Shown: positions 37,663 to 45,986 of the stretch, in pieces
Position numbering within the stretch: position 1 is the stretch's first letter
Layout: every line of letters starts with the position of its first letter
Source: Rhodanobacteraceae bacterium
Lineage (GTDB): Bacteria; Pseudomonadota; Gammaproteobacteria; Xanthomonadales; SZUA-5
Length of the DNA: 64,000 nucleotides
Reading direction: 5' to 3'
Assembly (NCBI GenBank): GCA_016717705.1
Contig: JADKFD010000005.1
Location: forward strand, 1-64,000
The notes under the pieces: generated by a model
Told to the model about the DNA's origin: nothing
Databases searched by the model: none
The model's input: only the letters and a program-made list of their open reading frames with translations
Translations under genes and position numbers: made by a program

Positions 37663-39142
37663 ATGACCTCAGTGTCGCAAAACTCGAACTTCGTCCCACC
37701 CCCGCCCGGTGAATTCCTCGGCCATCCGCGCCCGCTGTGGATGCTGTTCGGCGCCGAGTTCTGGGAGCGCTTTTCGTACTACGGCATGCGCGCGCTGCTC
37801 GCCGTGTACGTGGCGACGACCTTCTTCTCCTCTGCTCCCGGAAGGTGAGGCGAAGGCGCAGGCCAGCCTGACCTATGGCGCCTACACCGCGCTGATCTAC
37901 GCCACCGGCCTGTTCGGTGGATTCGTTGCCGACCGCTACCTGGGCTACCGGCCCTCGATCCTGCTCGGTGGCGCGTTGATGGCGCTGGGCCTGTTCCTGC
38001 TGCTGATTCCGGAGTTGCACTGGTTCCTGATCGGTCTGAGTGTGATCGTCGTCGGCAACGGTCTGTTCAAGCCGAACATCTCGGCGATGGTCGGCCAGTT
38101 GTATGCGCCCGACGACGCCCGTCGCGACTCCGGCTTCACCATCTTCTACATGGGCATCAACGCGGGCGCGATGGTGGCGCCGCTGATCTGTGGCTCATTG
38201 ATCGGCAAGTACTTTGGCCTGAAGTGGGGCTTCTGCGCGGCTGGCCTGGGCATGATCCTGGGCCTGGTGGTGTTCCACTGGCTGAGCGGCTGGCTCGGCC
38301 ATATCGGCGCCGCACTGCAGCCGGCGGAGAGCCTGAATCGACTGCTGAAGGTGGCTCTGGGCTGCGCTGCGGCGGTGCCGGTGATCTACCTGATGCTGAG
38401 CCAGGCCAAGCTGGTCAGCTTCATCCTGATGGGTCTATTCGTACTGCTGACCGTTTATTTCGTCGGCAGCGGCGTCAAGAGCGGCGATCGCGTGCAACTG
38501 GATCGCTACATCGCGATGTTGCTGCTGTTCCTGGCCAAGATCGTGTTCTGGGGCATGTTCGAGCAGGCCGGTTCCTCGCTGAACTTCTTCGCCAAGGACC
38601 ACGTCAACGCGCCGTTCGATTTCTCGGCGTTCCAGTCCTTCAACCCGCTGTTCATCCTGCTGCTCGGTCCGCTATTCGCCTGGGCCTGGCCGCGCCTGGA
38701 AGCGCGCGGAATGAACCCGTCGATCCCGCGCAAGTTCGCGCTGGCGCTGATTCTGGTCGCGGTCGGCTTCACCACGCTGGTGTGGACCATCGGCAACCTG
38801 CAGGGCCCCGATGGCAAGCTGCCGTGGCAGATGCTGGCGCTGGCCTATCTGATCAACACCATGGGCGAGCTGTGCCTGTCGCCGATCGGCCTGTCGATGG
38901 TGACCAAGCTGGCGGCGCCCAAGGATGTCGGCATGGCCATGGGCGCGTGGTTCATGTGCACCGCGATCGGCAATTCCACCGCCGGCCACATTGCTGCGGT
39001 GGCGGTCAGTGGCAGCGGCACCACGGGGCTGGACCAATATGCATCGACCTACACCCTGATCGCGTACGCCGGTTTCGGCCTGGGGGCGGTATTGCTGTTT
39101 GGCGCGCCGTTGGTGAATCGGTTGATGCATGGGGTGAAGTGA
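37663..39142 (+). CDS. POT-family peptide transporter, copy 2, single-base frameshift
   Basis: A close paralogue of the upstream gene: start MTSVSQNSNFVPPPPGEFLG, EFWERFSYYGMRALL near the N-terminus, GFTIFYMGINAGAMVAPLIC signature and an identical end (NRLMHGVK). Near 37825-37850 (TTFFSSAPGR) the frame runs to a TGA; the following frame resumes at LLPEGEAKAQASLTYGAY. The span is one base over a multiple of three. It is either an indel in the consensus or a real pseudogene. A tandem duplication best explains the pair. Confidence 0.85.
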
Positions 39143-39327
39143 AGCGGTGAGTAGTGAGTGGTGAGTGGTGAGTAAAATCCGGCGGTTCCGGGGCATGGGA
39201 GCGCGCAAACCACGCGCGAACAGCGGACGACTTGATGCAGGTGCCTCGGTCGCGAACTTTTCAATTCCGACAGAGCAGAGTCACTGCCGGGTTTTACTCA
39301 CTACTCACTATTTACTATTCACTGCTC
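39143..39327. repeat. Heptamer inverted element (GTGAGTG type) shared by POT copy 2 and marR ends
   Basis: Left arm (39143-39189): AGCGGTGAGTAGTGAGTGG... ending GTGAGTAAAATCCGGCGG; right arm (39285-39327): CCGGGTTTTACTCACTAC... ending ACTGCTCC. Core about 95 nt. The left arm begins right after the stop of POT copy 2 and the right arm contains the last codons and stop of the convergent marR gene. So both ends of one element touch gene ends. Confidence 0.88.
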
Positions 39328-39823
39328 CGCACTGCTTCATCCCCAGATCCTTCCCCGTCAACAGCATCCCCACGCCTGCCGTGGTCAGCTTGTCGAGAAT
39401 GGTCTCCAGCGTAGCCCGTTCGGCAGCAGTCAGCACCGACTGCAGGCGCGCCTCGCAGGCCAGTGCCAGCGGCGCGACCTCGTTGTAGACCGACCGCCCG
39501 GCCTGGCTCAGGTTGAGCACCGAACGTCGGCGGTCGCCACGATCCGTGCTGCGATCGAGTCGTCCCGCTGCAATCAATTCAGCGACCGCGCGACTGACCG
39601 CGACCTTGTCCATTCGGGTGCGCTCGGCCACCTCGACCGCGGACAGGTCCGGATAGCGTCCAAGCACGGCGATCACCCGCCACTGGGTGACGTTCAGATC
39701 GAAACGCTCGCCATACATCGCCGCGATCGCCTGGCTGACGGTATTCGACAGCACCGACAACCGGTAGGGCAGGAAGCGGTCGAGGTCGAGGGTGGGGGGA
39801 GGTGCCTTGCTTCGGGCGGACAT
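39308..39823 (-). CDS. MarR-family regulator, probably of tyrosine/homogentisate catabolism
   Basis: A 171-residue winged-helix regulator: LSNTVSQAIAAMYGERFDL, the recognition region TRMDKVAVSRAVAELIAAGR and wing DRSTDRGDRRRSVLNLS match the MarR family. It is divergent from hppD-hmgA, and a perfect 16-bp palindrome overlaps the hppD -10 box (39935-39950). That context suggests it represses those genes and responds to an aromatic ligand, like HpaR/HmgR; the effector is not known. Its last residues (AVNSK) and TAG stop are encoded by a heptamer array. Confidence 0.8.
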   Translation of the reverse strand: MSARSKAPPPTLDLDRFLPYRLSVLSNTVSQAIAAMYGERFDLNVTQWRVIAVLGRYPDLSAVEVAERTRMDKVAVSRAVAELIAAGRLDRSTDRGDRRRSVLNLSQAGRSVYNEVAPLALACEARLQSVLTAAERATLETILDKLTTAGVGMLLTGKDLGMKQCGAVNSK

Positions 39824-39837
39824 GGTCGGCGGCCTGG

Positions 39838-39907
39838 GTGAAACGTAAACGTAAAACGTCAAGTGAAGCCGCGCTCAATGACGTTTTACGTTTCACTTTT
39901 CACTGCT
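39838..39907. repeat. Heptamer inverted element (GTGAAAC type) upstream of marR
   Basis: Left arm 39838-39862 reads GTGAAACGTAAACGTAAAAC then GTCA; right arm 39878-39907 is TGACGTTTTACGTTTCAC followed by TTTTCACTGCTC. Core is about 15 nt. Same design as 1402-1483. It lies 15 nt upstream of the marR start codon and next to its likely promoter. Confidence 0.75.
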
Positions 39908-39934
39908 CTCCTGCTGTGCAGCGCCAGATGCAAA

Positions 39935-39955
39935 AGTTTCAGATGAAACTATAAT
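39935..39955 (+). promoter_or_regulatory. Perfect palindromic operator abutting the hppD -10 box
   Basis: AGTTTCAGATGAAACT is a 16-bp perfect inverted repeat (7-bp arms, GA spacer) at 39935-39950. Its last T is the first base of TATAAT (39950-39955), an ideal -10. A protein bound there would block RNA polymerase at hppD. It is a good match for a MarR-family site; the divergent marR gene is the obvious binder. Confidence 0.7.
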
Positions 39956-40007
39956 GCGCTCTCCGCGCTGGCAATCTGCAGTGCAGCACAAACGTCCCGA
40001 GGATCCG

Positions 40008-41078
40008 ATGACCGCAGCCCAACCCGCCACGCCCACCGGCATGCCCAATCCGCTGGGCATCCACGGTTTCGAGTTTGTCGAATTTGCTGCGCCAGACGCC
40101 AGCGGCGTGCACGCGCTGTTCCGCAACATGGGCTTCACCGCGGTGGCGCGTCATCGCAATCGTGCGATCACCCTGTATCGCCAGGGCGGCGTCAATTTCC
40201 TGATCAACGAAGAAGCGGATTCCTTTGCATCGGCGTTTGCTGCGCAGCATGGCCCGTGCGCCTGCGGCTTTGCGATCCGCGTGCGCGATGGGGATGAGGT
40301 GCATGCCGAGGTGGTGAGCCGCGGCGCCGACGATTTCGCCGACCGTGGCGCGGCGCGCGCGGTGGATGCGCCGGTCATCCGCGGCATCGGCGACTGCATG
40401 CTGTACCTGGTGACCGATGGCGTCGATCCCTTCGCAGAAGACTACGAGTTCTTCGAAGGCGTCGATCGCGAACCGGTCGGTTTCGGCCTGAGCTTCATCG
40501 ACCATCTGACCCACAATCTGTATTTCGGCAACATGGAGAAGTGGGCGACCTACTACGAGAAGCTGTTCGGCTTCCGCGAGATTCGCTATTTCGACATCAA
40601 GGGCGCCAAGACTGGCCTGGTGTCCAAGGCGATGACCGCGCCGGACGGCATCGTGCGCATTCCGCTCAACGAGTCGAGCGATCCGAAGTCGCAGATCAAC
40701 GAGTACCTCGACCAGTACCATGGCGAGGGCATCCAGCACATCGCCTGTTTCACCGACAACATCTACGACACCGTCGAGGCCATGCGCGCCGCCGGCGTGA
40801 GTTTCCTGCACACGCCGGACACCTACTTCGATGTCATCGACCAGCGCGTGCCGAATCACGGCGAGGATGTCGCGCGGATGGCAAGAAACCGCATCCTGAT
40901 CGATGCCGATCCGGAAACCAAGACGAAGAAGCTGCTGCAGATCTTCACCGAAACCAACATCGGCCCGATCTTCTTCGAGATCATCCAGCGCAAGGGCAAC
41001 GAGGGCTTCGGCGAGGGCAACTTCAAGGCCCTGTTCGAGTCGATCGAGGCTGATCAGATGCGCAGGGGCGTGCTTTAA
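40008..41078 (+). CDS. hppD: 4-hydroxyphenylpyruvate dioxygenase
   Basis: A 356-residue Fe(II) dioxygenase turning 4-hydroxyphenylpyruvate into homogentisate in tyrosine catabolism. The metal ligands are visible: His in LSFIDHLTHNLYFGNM, His in EGIQHIACFTDNIY and Glu in IGPIFFEIIQRKG. FxxxFGF-type HPPD blocks include EKLFGFREIRYFDIKGAKTG. ATG at 40008 gives MTAAQPATPTGM; the usual family start follows. hmgA is next on the strand, and the divergent MarR gene is likely the regulator. Confidence 0.95.
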   Translation: MTAAQPATPTGMPNPLGIHGFEFVEFAAPDASGVHALFRNMGFTAVARHRNRAITLYRQGGVNFLINEEADSFASAFAAQHGPCACGFAIRVRDGDEVHAEVVSRGADDFADRGAARAVDAPVIRGIGDCMLYLVTDGVDPFAEDYEFFEGVDREPVGFGLSFIDHLTHNLYFGNMEKWATYYEKLFGFREIRYFDIKGAKTGLVSKAMTAPDGIVRIPLNESSDPKSQINEYLDQYHGEGIQHIACFTDNIYDTVEAMRAAGVSFLHTPDTYFDVIDQRVPNHGEDVARMARNRILIDADPETKTKKLLQIFTETNIGPIFFEIIQRKGNEGFGEGNFKALFESIEADQMRRGVL

Positions 41079-41080
41079 AA

Positions 41081-41195
41081 GGCGGGGCAGGCGAAAGGGG
41101 GCAGGGGACCAATCTTTTGGCTCGCTCGCACCTCGTCGCGGCTCGGGAAAAGCGAAGAACTCGCGTCCCTGCCCCCTGCCCCCTGACCCGCTTTG
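41081..41195. repeat. Heptamer inverted element (GGGGCAG type) between hppD and hmgA
   Basis: Left arm (41083-41108): GGCGGGGCAGGCGAAAGGGGG then CAGGGGA; right arm (41165-41190): TCCCTGCCCCCTGCCCCCTGA, the reverse complement of GGGGCAG units. Core about 55 nt. The left arm starts two bases after the hppD stop codon, yet hmgA must be expressed across it. The G-rich arms resemble the flanks of the poly-G block at 10585. Confidence 0.8.
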
Positions 41196-41209
41196 CAGGA
41201 GTAGTTCAC

Positions 41210-42334
41210 ATGTCCAAACGCTGGATCGGAGTTTCCAAGATCGAAGGCAAGGCTTCGCGCCAGGCGCACTGCGACCTGCCGGAGGGCACTTACGAGCGCG
41301 AAATGGGCAAGGAGGGCTTCTTCGGCCCCGCCTGCCACATGTACCACGCGCACCCGCCCACGGCCTGGTCCAGCTTCGAGGGCCCGCTGCGTCCACGCGC
41401 CTTCGACACCAACAAGTTCGCCGGCCATGGTGATTCGCCCTGGCGCGCGCACGAGTTGATGCACAACGCGCACTGCCGTTTGCGCGCCTGGCGCTGCAGC
41501 AGTTCGATGGACCATCTGGTGCGCAATGCCGACGGCGACGAGCTGATTTTCGTGCACAACGGTGCCGGGCATCTGTTCTGCGACTATGGCCACATGGCGA
41601 TCGAGGCGGGCGACTACATCGTGCTGCCGCGCTCGACTTCATGGCGGCTGGAAGTCACCAGCCCGCTGGATTTGATGCTGATCGAGGCCACCAATTCCAG
41701 CTACATGCTGCCGGACAAGGGCCTCGTTGGCCCGCACGCGATCTTCGACCAGGCCATGCTCGATGCGCCGCAGATCGACCCGTTGTTCAAGCGCCAGGTG
41801 CAGGGCGAATGGCGCGTGCTGGTCAAGCGCCGCAATGCGCTGACCACGATCACCTTCCCGTTCAATCCGCTCGATGCGGTGGGCTGGCACGGCGATCTGT
41901 TTCCGGTGCGCATCAACGTCAAGGACATCCGGCCGTTGATGAGCCACCGTTACCACCTGCCGCCCAGCGCGCACACTACCTTCGTCGCCAACCGCTTCGT
42001 CGTCTGCACCTTCGTGCCGCGCCCCTTCGAGACCGATCCCGGCGCGCTGAAAATCCCGTTCTTCCACAACAACGACGACTACGACGAAGTGATCTTCTAC
42101 CACCGCGGCGATTTCTTCAGCCGCGACAACATCCACCCCGGGATGATCACGCTGCACCCCTGCGGCTTCACCCACGGCCCGCATCCGAAGGCGCTGACGC
42201 GAGCGCTGAAACAGACCAAGGACGCCACCGACGAATACGCGGTGATGATCGACACCCGCGACGAGTTGATCGTCAGCGAGGTGGCGGAGACCATCGAGTG
42301 GGCGGGGTATGTGGATTCTTGGAAGGGAGCTTGA
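41210..42334 (+). CDS. hmgA: Homogentisate 1,2-dioxygenase
   Basis: A 374-residue Fe(II) dioxygenase opening the ring of homogentisate, the step after HppD. Conserved segments: SRYHLPPSAHTTF-like region (SHRYHLPPSAHTTFVANRF), the ligand cluster FFHNNDDYDEVIFYHRGDFF with Glu, and HPCGFTHGPHP with His. Length near 375 matches the short bacterial type. GCAGGAG precedes the ATG at 41210. Fumarylacetoacetate hydrolase and maleylacetoacetate isomerase genes are not in the window. Confidence 0.9.
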   Translation: MSKRWIGVSKIEGKASRQAHCDLPEGTYEREMGKEGFFGPACHMYHAHPPTAWSSFEGPLRPRAFDTNKFAGHGDSPWRAHELMHNAHCRLRAWRCSSSMDHLVRNADGDELIFVHNGAGHLFCDYGHMAIEAGDYIVLPRSTSWRLEVTSPLDLMLIEATNSSYMLPDKGLVGPHAIFDQAMLDAPQIDPLFKRQVQGEWRVLVKRRNALTTITFPFNPLDAVGWHGDLFPVRINVKDIRPLMSHRYHLPPSAHTTFVANRFVVCTFVPRPFETDPGALKIPFFHNNDDYDEVIFYHRGDFFSRDNIHPGMITLHPCGFTHGPHPKALTRALKQTKDATDEYAVMIDTRDELIVSEVAETIEWAGYVDSWKGA

Positions 42335-42404
42335 TCCACGGTTTTCGGTTGACGCCTGGAGCACCGCGTATTCGGCGTGCGGATTTCCGGCCGCTCGTGC
42401 CGAC

Positions 42405-43931
42405 TCAGATCCGCCGCGCTCCGACTACCCGATGTCGCTGGATGGCCATTCGCGCATAACCACCGGCCATGCGGATGCGCAGCTCGATCTGTTGTGCGGT
42501 CGCGGATTCGATCAGGCCGCGCAGCCGGCGATCGCCTTCAAGCGTCAGCTCGACTTGGCTGCCAACCGCGCCGAGTAGATCGTCGTACTTGAGCTGTTCC
42601 ACTGCAGATCGAACAGCCGGCGCGGAGGCGGACGCCGGCGTCGGCACCGCAGGGGAGCTGGCCTCGGCGGCAGTCGCCGCCGTTGTGGCGTGCCCGGCAG
42701 CGGCCGGTGCTGTGGCCGAGCCCGTTTCGTGCTCGATGACTTCCCAGGTCGATGCGATCAGGTTCTCGGGGAACGGGCGCTCAGGGATCTCGGTGATGAC
42801 GTAGGCCACGGCGGCATCGCCCGCCGTCAATGTCGGCGCCAGGCCGCTGATCGCGGCATCCACGCTGAGGTCAGCGTAGTCCTCGAATGCGCGGCCGTTG
42901 GGCAGGTTGGTGCGCCAAACCAGCGTTTCCCCATCGCGAGCATAACGCGCGTAGGTCGCCATCACCTCTGGAGCCGCCCGGATGCCATTGACCGCTAGCA
43001 ACCGTTGCACCGACTGCAGGTGCCGCTCGATCAACGTGGCCACATCGACCTTTGCGACATCTGCGCAAAACTGATTGCGCTTGGCAACGAAGCCATGGTC
43101 CTGCACGGTCCATTCGACAGCCGTCGTGCGCCATTCTTCGCCGAGTTGATCGAGGAAATGCTCGGCCGGGCCGGGCAGTTCGTAGTCCGATCGGATGGTC
43201 AGCTCGGACAGTCCGGGATTGCCGAATTCCAGGGTGCGGCGCAATGAAGTCTCGCCAGTGACCTCATAGATGATGCGCAGGTCGCCGCCGCCGGGGTCCA
43301 TGCCGATGCGGTCGCTCAGATCGCCCCGAGTCCACCAACTGTCCTCCGGACATCCCTCGGCCTCGAACAGCGCGCCGGTATATGGACCAACCCAATTGAG
43401 CGCTGGCACCAGCCACCCAAGTCCATAGTCGCCCCAGTCGAGATTGCGCAAGTGCAGCACCAGTCGCGGCGTGGCCGGGTAGTACCAGCTGTCGTCGCTG
43501 CCGGCAAGTTCGTCCAGCATGCGCTCACTGCGACTGGGCTTGGAGTCGGGTAACACCTGTTGCACCACCCACCAGAATCCAGGTGTTTCCACATCAACCT
43601 GTCCGACCCGGATCGGCGCGCTGCCGTCTTCTGGCGCGTAGGAAATATCGTAGACGTGCAGGGCGCCGTCGAAACCGTAACCAGCATTGCGCAGTTTGGT
43701 TTCGCCCGAGTAGGCCAGCGGCGCGAGCACCGAATAGGCGGTCGACTTGATCGCCATGCGTGTCTGCATGTCGATCAAGAAGACGAACAAGGCTAGCGCG
43801 ATGAGCGTCCAATACCAGGGTAGCTTGAATCCCAGTATCCGTGGCGACAGCAGGTCCTTGAACGTCGTTTCGGAGGATGACGCGGCCTTCGAACTGGCCG
43901 GCGATTTGTTGCGCGTCTTGCTCCCGCCCAT
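42405..43931 (-). CDS. Unrecognised single-pass membrane protein with a C-terminal small beta-barrel-like domain
   Basis: A 508-residue protein. The N-terminus is Ser/Lys-rich cytosolic, followed by one transmembrane helix at residues about 37-55 (LPWYWTLIALALFVFLI). Residues 60-415 form a soluble, probably periplasmic, domain with no motif I know. Then an Ala/Pro/Thr linker (about 415-450), and a last 55-residue domain (LLGAVGSQVELTLEGDRR, GLIESATAQQIELRI and IQRHRVVGARRI) shaped like Sm/SH3-type beta-barrels ('V-x-L-x-x-G-x-x-x-x-G-x-I'). I do not recognise the family. TATAAT at 43955-43960 fits its promoter. Confidence 0.7.
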   Translation of the reverse strand: MGGSKTRNKSPASSKAASSSETTFKDLLSPRILGFKLPWYWTLIALALFVFLIDMQTRMAIKSTAYSVLAPLAYSGETKLRNAGYGFDGALHVYDISYAPEDGSAPIRVGQVDVETPGFWWVVQQVLPDSKPSRSERMLDELAGSDDSWYYPATPRLVLHLRNLDWGDYGLGWLVPALNWVGPYTGALFEAEGCPEDSWWTRGDLSDRIGMDPGGGDLRIIYEVTGETSLRRTLEFGNPGLSELTIRSDYELPGPAEHFLDQLGEEWRTTAVEWTVQDHGFVAKRNQFCADVAKVDVATLIERHLQSVQRLLAVNGIRAAPEVMATYARYARDGETLVWRTNLPNGRAFEDYADLSVDAAISGLAPTLTAGDAAVAYVITEIPERPFPENLIASTWEVIEHETGSATAPAAAGHATTAATAAEASSPAVPTPASASAPAVRSAVEQLKYDDLLGAVGSQVELTLEGDRRLRGLIESATAQQIELRIRMAGGYARMAIQRHRVVGARRI

Positions 43932-44245
43932 TGCGTCGGCACCAATCGCAAAGAATTATAAAGTTTACACGGCGTTCACAATCTAGCCAATCCAGATGTG
44001 AAGGGGATGCCACACGCGTAGCGAGGGAGGCTGATTCACCATCGCGAGGTTGGCGACAAGTCTCTGCCCGACAAGCGCCCGATTCGCCCTGAGGGCGCCC
44101 CCTACCATTCGTCGCGAAGTTCTCCTTTGGTTGCGCCGCAATCACGGGTGTAACTTCGTGTGTCTTCCGTCAATTCAAATACTTACCGCCAACTCCTAGA
44201 ATTCACTTCATGATTGTTAAGTCCTTGTCCTGCAAGGATTTTTCC
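43932..44245. other. Divergent gap upstream of mraZ
   Basis: About 310 nt between the divergent membrane-protein gene and the mraZ promoter. Apart from the -10 box above, I see no gene or repeat. An AT-richer stretch lies at 44165-44240. Confidence 0.4.
43955..43960 (-). promoter_or_regulatory. Likely -10 box of the membrane-protein gene (42405-43931)
   Basis: On the minus strand the sequence reads TATAAT about 24 nt upstream of the ATG at 43931, with TTGTGA 15 nt farther upstream as a somewhat close -35. Confidence 0.45.
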
Positions 44246-44274
44246 TTGACCCGCCCGAGAGCCGACCGTAGAGT
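44246..44274 (+). promoter_or_regulatory. Sigma70-like promoter of the mra/fts/mur cluster
   Basis: TTGACC (44246-44251) and TAGAGT (44269-44274) are separated by exactly 17 nt. The start of transcription would fall near 44281, 39 nt before the mraZ GTG. This is the expected place for the mraZ promoter. Confidence 0.7.
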
Positions 44275-44292
44275 GGCGGCACTTGGTGAAAT

Positions 44293-44317
44293 GTGGGTTT
44301 TTGTGGGGAGAAGTGGC
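44293..44317 (+). promoter_or_regulatory. Three MraZ boxes (GTGGG direct repeats, 10-nt period)
   Basis: GTGGG at 44293 and 44303 and GTGGC at 44313 are in exact 10-nt phase, separated by 5-nt spacers. MraZ binds direct TGGGN repeats with 5-nt spacing upstream of its own gene, so autoregulation is likely. Here the boxes lie between the promoter and the start codon, the last overlapping the ribosome-binding region. Confidence 0.8.
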
Positions 44318-44319
44318 GG

Positions 44320-44766
44320 GTGTTCTACGGCGAGTCCACGGTGGCAATTGACGACAAGGGGCGGCTTGCCATCCCGACGTCTTACCGTGAGCAGCTGTCG
44401 GCCTTGTGCGCCAATCGCCTGGTGGTGACCTACAACCCCTTCGAGCGCGAGTGTCTGTGGCTGTTTCCGCTGCCGGAGTGGGAGCGCATGCGCGATCAGG
44501 TGATGCAGCTGTCGAGCTTCAATACCGCGCATCGCGACCTGCAGCGCAAGCTGGTGGGCGCGGCGGCGCGCGTCGAACTCGACAGCAACGGTCGCATCCT
44601 GCTGCCGCACACCGCGCGTCAGGTGGCGACCTTGCAGAAGCAGGGCGTGCTGCTCGGCATTGGTGCCAAGTTCGAATTGTGGAGCGAAGCGGCGCAGCGG
44701 GCGCGCCTGGAGCTGCCGATCGAAGAGAAGGACATCAGCGACGACATGCGGCAACTGCGCTTCTGA
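44320..44766 (+). CDS. mraZ: MraZ transcriptional regulator
   Basis: A 148-residue AbrB-like regulator with two SpoVT-like halves: VFYGESTVAIDDKGRLAIPT at the start and RVELDSNGRILLPHTAR in the second half. The GTG at 44320 puts the family's FxGES motif at the N-terminus; a 9-residue extension from an upstream codon would overlap the MraZ boxes, so is less likely. It is the first gene of the division and cell-wall cluster and probably represses it. Confidence 0.92.
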   Translation: MFYGESTVAIDDKGRLAIPTSYREQLSALCANRLVVTYNPFERECLWLFPLPEWERMRDQVMQLSSFNTAHRDLQRKLVGAAARVELDSNGRILLPHTARQVATLQKQGVLLGIGAKFELWSEAAQRARLELPIEEKDISDDMRQLRF

Positions 44767-44778
44767 GGGTGACCGACG

Positions 44779-45720
44779 ATGGCGCAGCAATTGAACAGGG
44801 CGGCAAGCGTGAGCACTGGCCATCGGCCGGTGATGCTGGATGCAGCGCTGGATGCCCTGAACGTGCAACCCGAAGGGCATTACGTCGATGCCACTTTCGG
44901 TCGTGGTGGGCATAGCCGGGCGCTGTTGGCGCGTCTGGGCGGGGAGGGGCGACTGGTGGCATTCGATCGCGATCCGGAAGCGGTGGCCGCGGGCATGCAA
45001 CTGGCCGCAGCCGACAGCCGTTTCCAGATGCGTCGCGGCAACTTCGCCGACATCGCCGACGAACTGCCGGCCGCCAGCGTCAACGGCATCCTGTTCGATT
45101 TCGGCGTGTCTTCGCCGCAGCTGGATCAGGCCGAGCGCGGCTTTTCCTTCCTGCGCGATGGCCCGCTCGACATGCGCATGGACCCGGACGGCGGGCAGAG
45201 TGCCGCCGAATGGTTGGCGCAGGTGTCCGAGACCGAACTGGCCGATGTGATCTACACCTATGGCGACGAGAAATACTCGCGCCGCATCGCCCGTGCCATC
45301 GTCGCCCGGCGCAGTGAAGAACCATTCACGCGCACCGTCGAATTGGCCGAATTCATCGCCAGCGTGCTGCCGCGCAGCCACGATGGCATTCACCCGGCTA
45401 CCCGGGCATTCCAGGCGATTCGCATCGCCATCAACAGTGAACTACAGGCCATTGAGCGCGGCATGGACGCCGCGCACGTTTTGCTGGCCGCACAAGGACG
45501 CTTGGTGACGATCAGTTTTCACTCCCTGGAAGACCGGCTGGTCAAGCAGTTCATCGCCCGGCATTCGCGCGCCCCGCAGGGCTCGCGGCGGCTGCCGCCG
45601 GCCGCGTCGGCGGCTTTGACGCTGCGCGATCTGGGCAAGCAACGCGCCAGCGATGAGGAAGTGGCGGCCAACCCGCGCTCGCGCAGCGCCGTGATGCGCG
45701 TGGCGGAGCGCCTGGCATGA
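44779..45720 (+). CDS. rsmH: 16S rRNA (cytosine(1402)-N(4))-methyltransferase
   Basis: A 313-residue RsmH (MraW). SAM-binding YVDATFGRGGHSRALL, then GILFDFGVSSPQLDQAERGFSF and MRMDPDGGQSAAEWL are characteristic. It modifies C1402 of 16S rRNA with a partner RsmI. The stop overlaps the ftsL start (ATGA), so translation is coupled. Twelve nt separate it from mraZ. Confidence 0.95.
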   Translation: MAQQLNRAASVSTGHRPVMLDAALDALNVQPEGHYVDATFGRGGHSRALLARLGGEGRLVAFDRDPEAVAAGMQLAAADSRFQMRRGNFADIADELPAASVNGILFDFGVSSPQLDQAERGFSFLRDGPLDMRMDPDGGQSAAEWLAQVSETELADVIYTYGDEKYSRRIARAIVARRSEEPFTRTVELAEFIASVLPRSHDGIHPATRAFQAIRIAINSELQAIERGMDAAHVLLAAQGRLVTISFHSLEDRLVKQFIARHSRAPQGSRRLPPAASAALTLRDLGKQRASDEEVAANPRSRSAVMRVAERLA

Positions 45721-45986
45721 TGATCGCCCGCATTCTGCTCGGCCTGATGCTGGCGGCAGTGGTCGGCAGCGCCATCGCGCTGGTCTACGCGCGCCACGAG
45801 AACCGCCAGCTGTTCTTCGCACTGGAGCGACTCAATGCGGAGCGCGACGAGCTGAACATCGAGTGGGGCCAGCTGCAGCTGGAGCAGTCGACCTGGTCGG
45901 ATGCCAATCGCGTCGAACAGGTGGCCACGCGCGAGCTGGGCATGGTGTTCCCGGCGCCGCAGGACATCGTGGTGATCGCGCCGTGA
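45717..45986 (+). CDS. ftsL: Cell division protein FtsL
   Basis: An 89-residue single-pass protein: cytosolic M-M-I-A-R, transmembrane helix at about 4-24 (ARILLGLMLAAVVGSAIALV), then a Leu-zipper-like coiled coil (FALERLNAERDELNIEWGQL) and the family end GMVFPAPQDIVVI. FtsL, FtsB and FtsQ form a complex that activates FtsW/FtsI. It overlaps rsmH (ATGA) and ftsI (GTGA). Confidence 0.92.
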   Translation: MMIARILLGLMLAAVVGSAIALVYARHENRQLFFALERLNAERDELNIEWGQLQLEQSTWSDANRVEQVATRELGMVFPAPQDIVVIAP

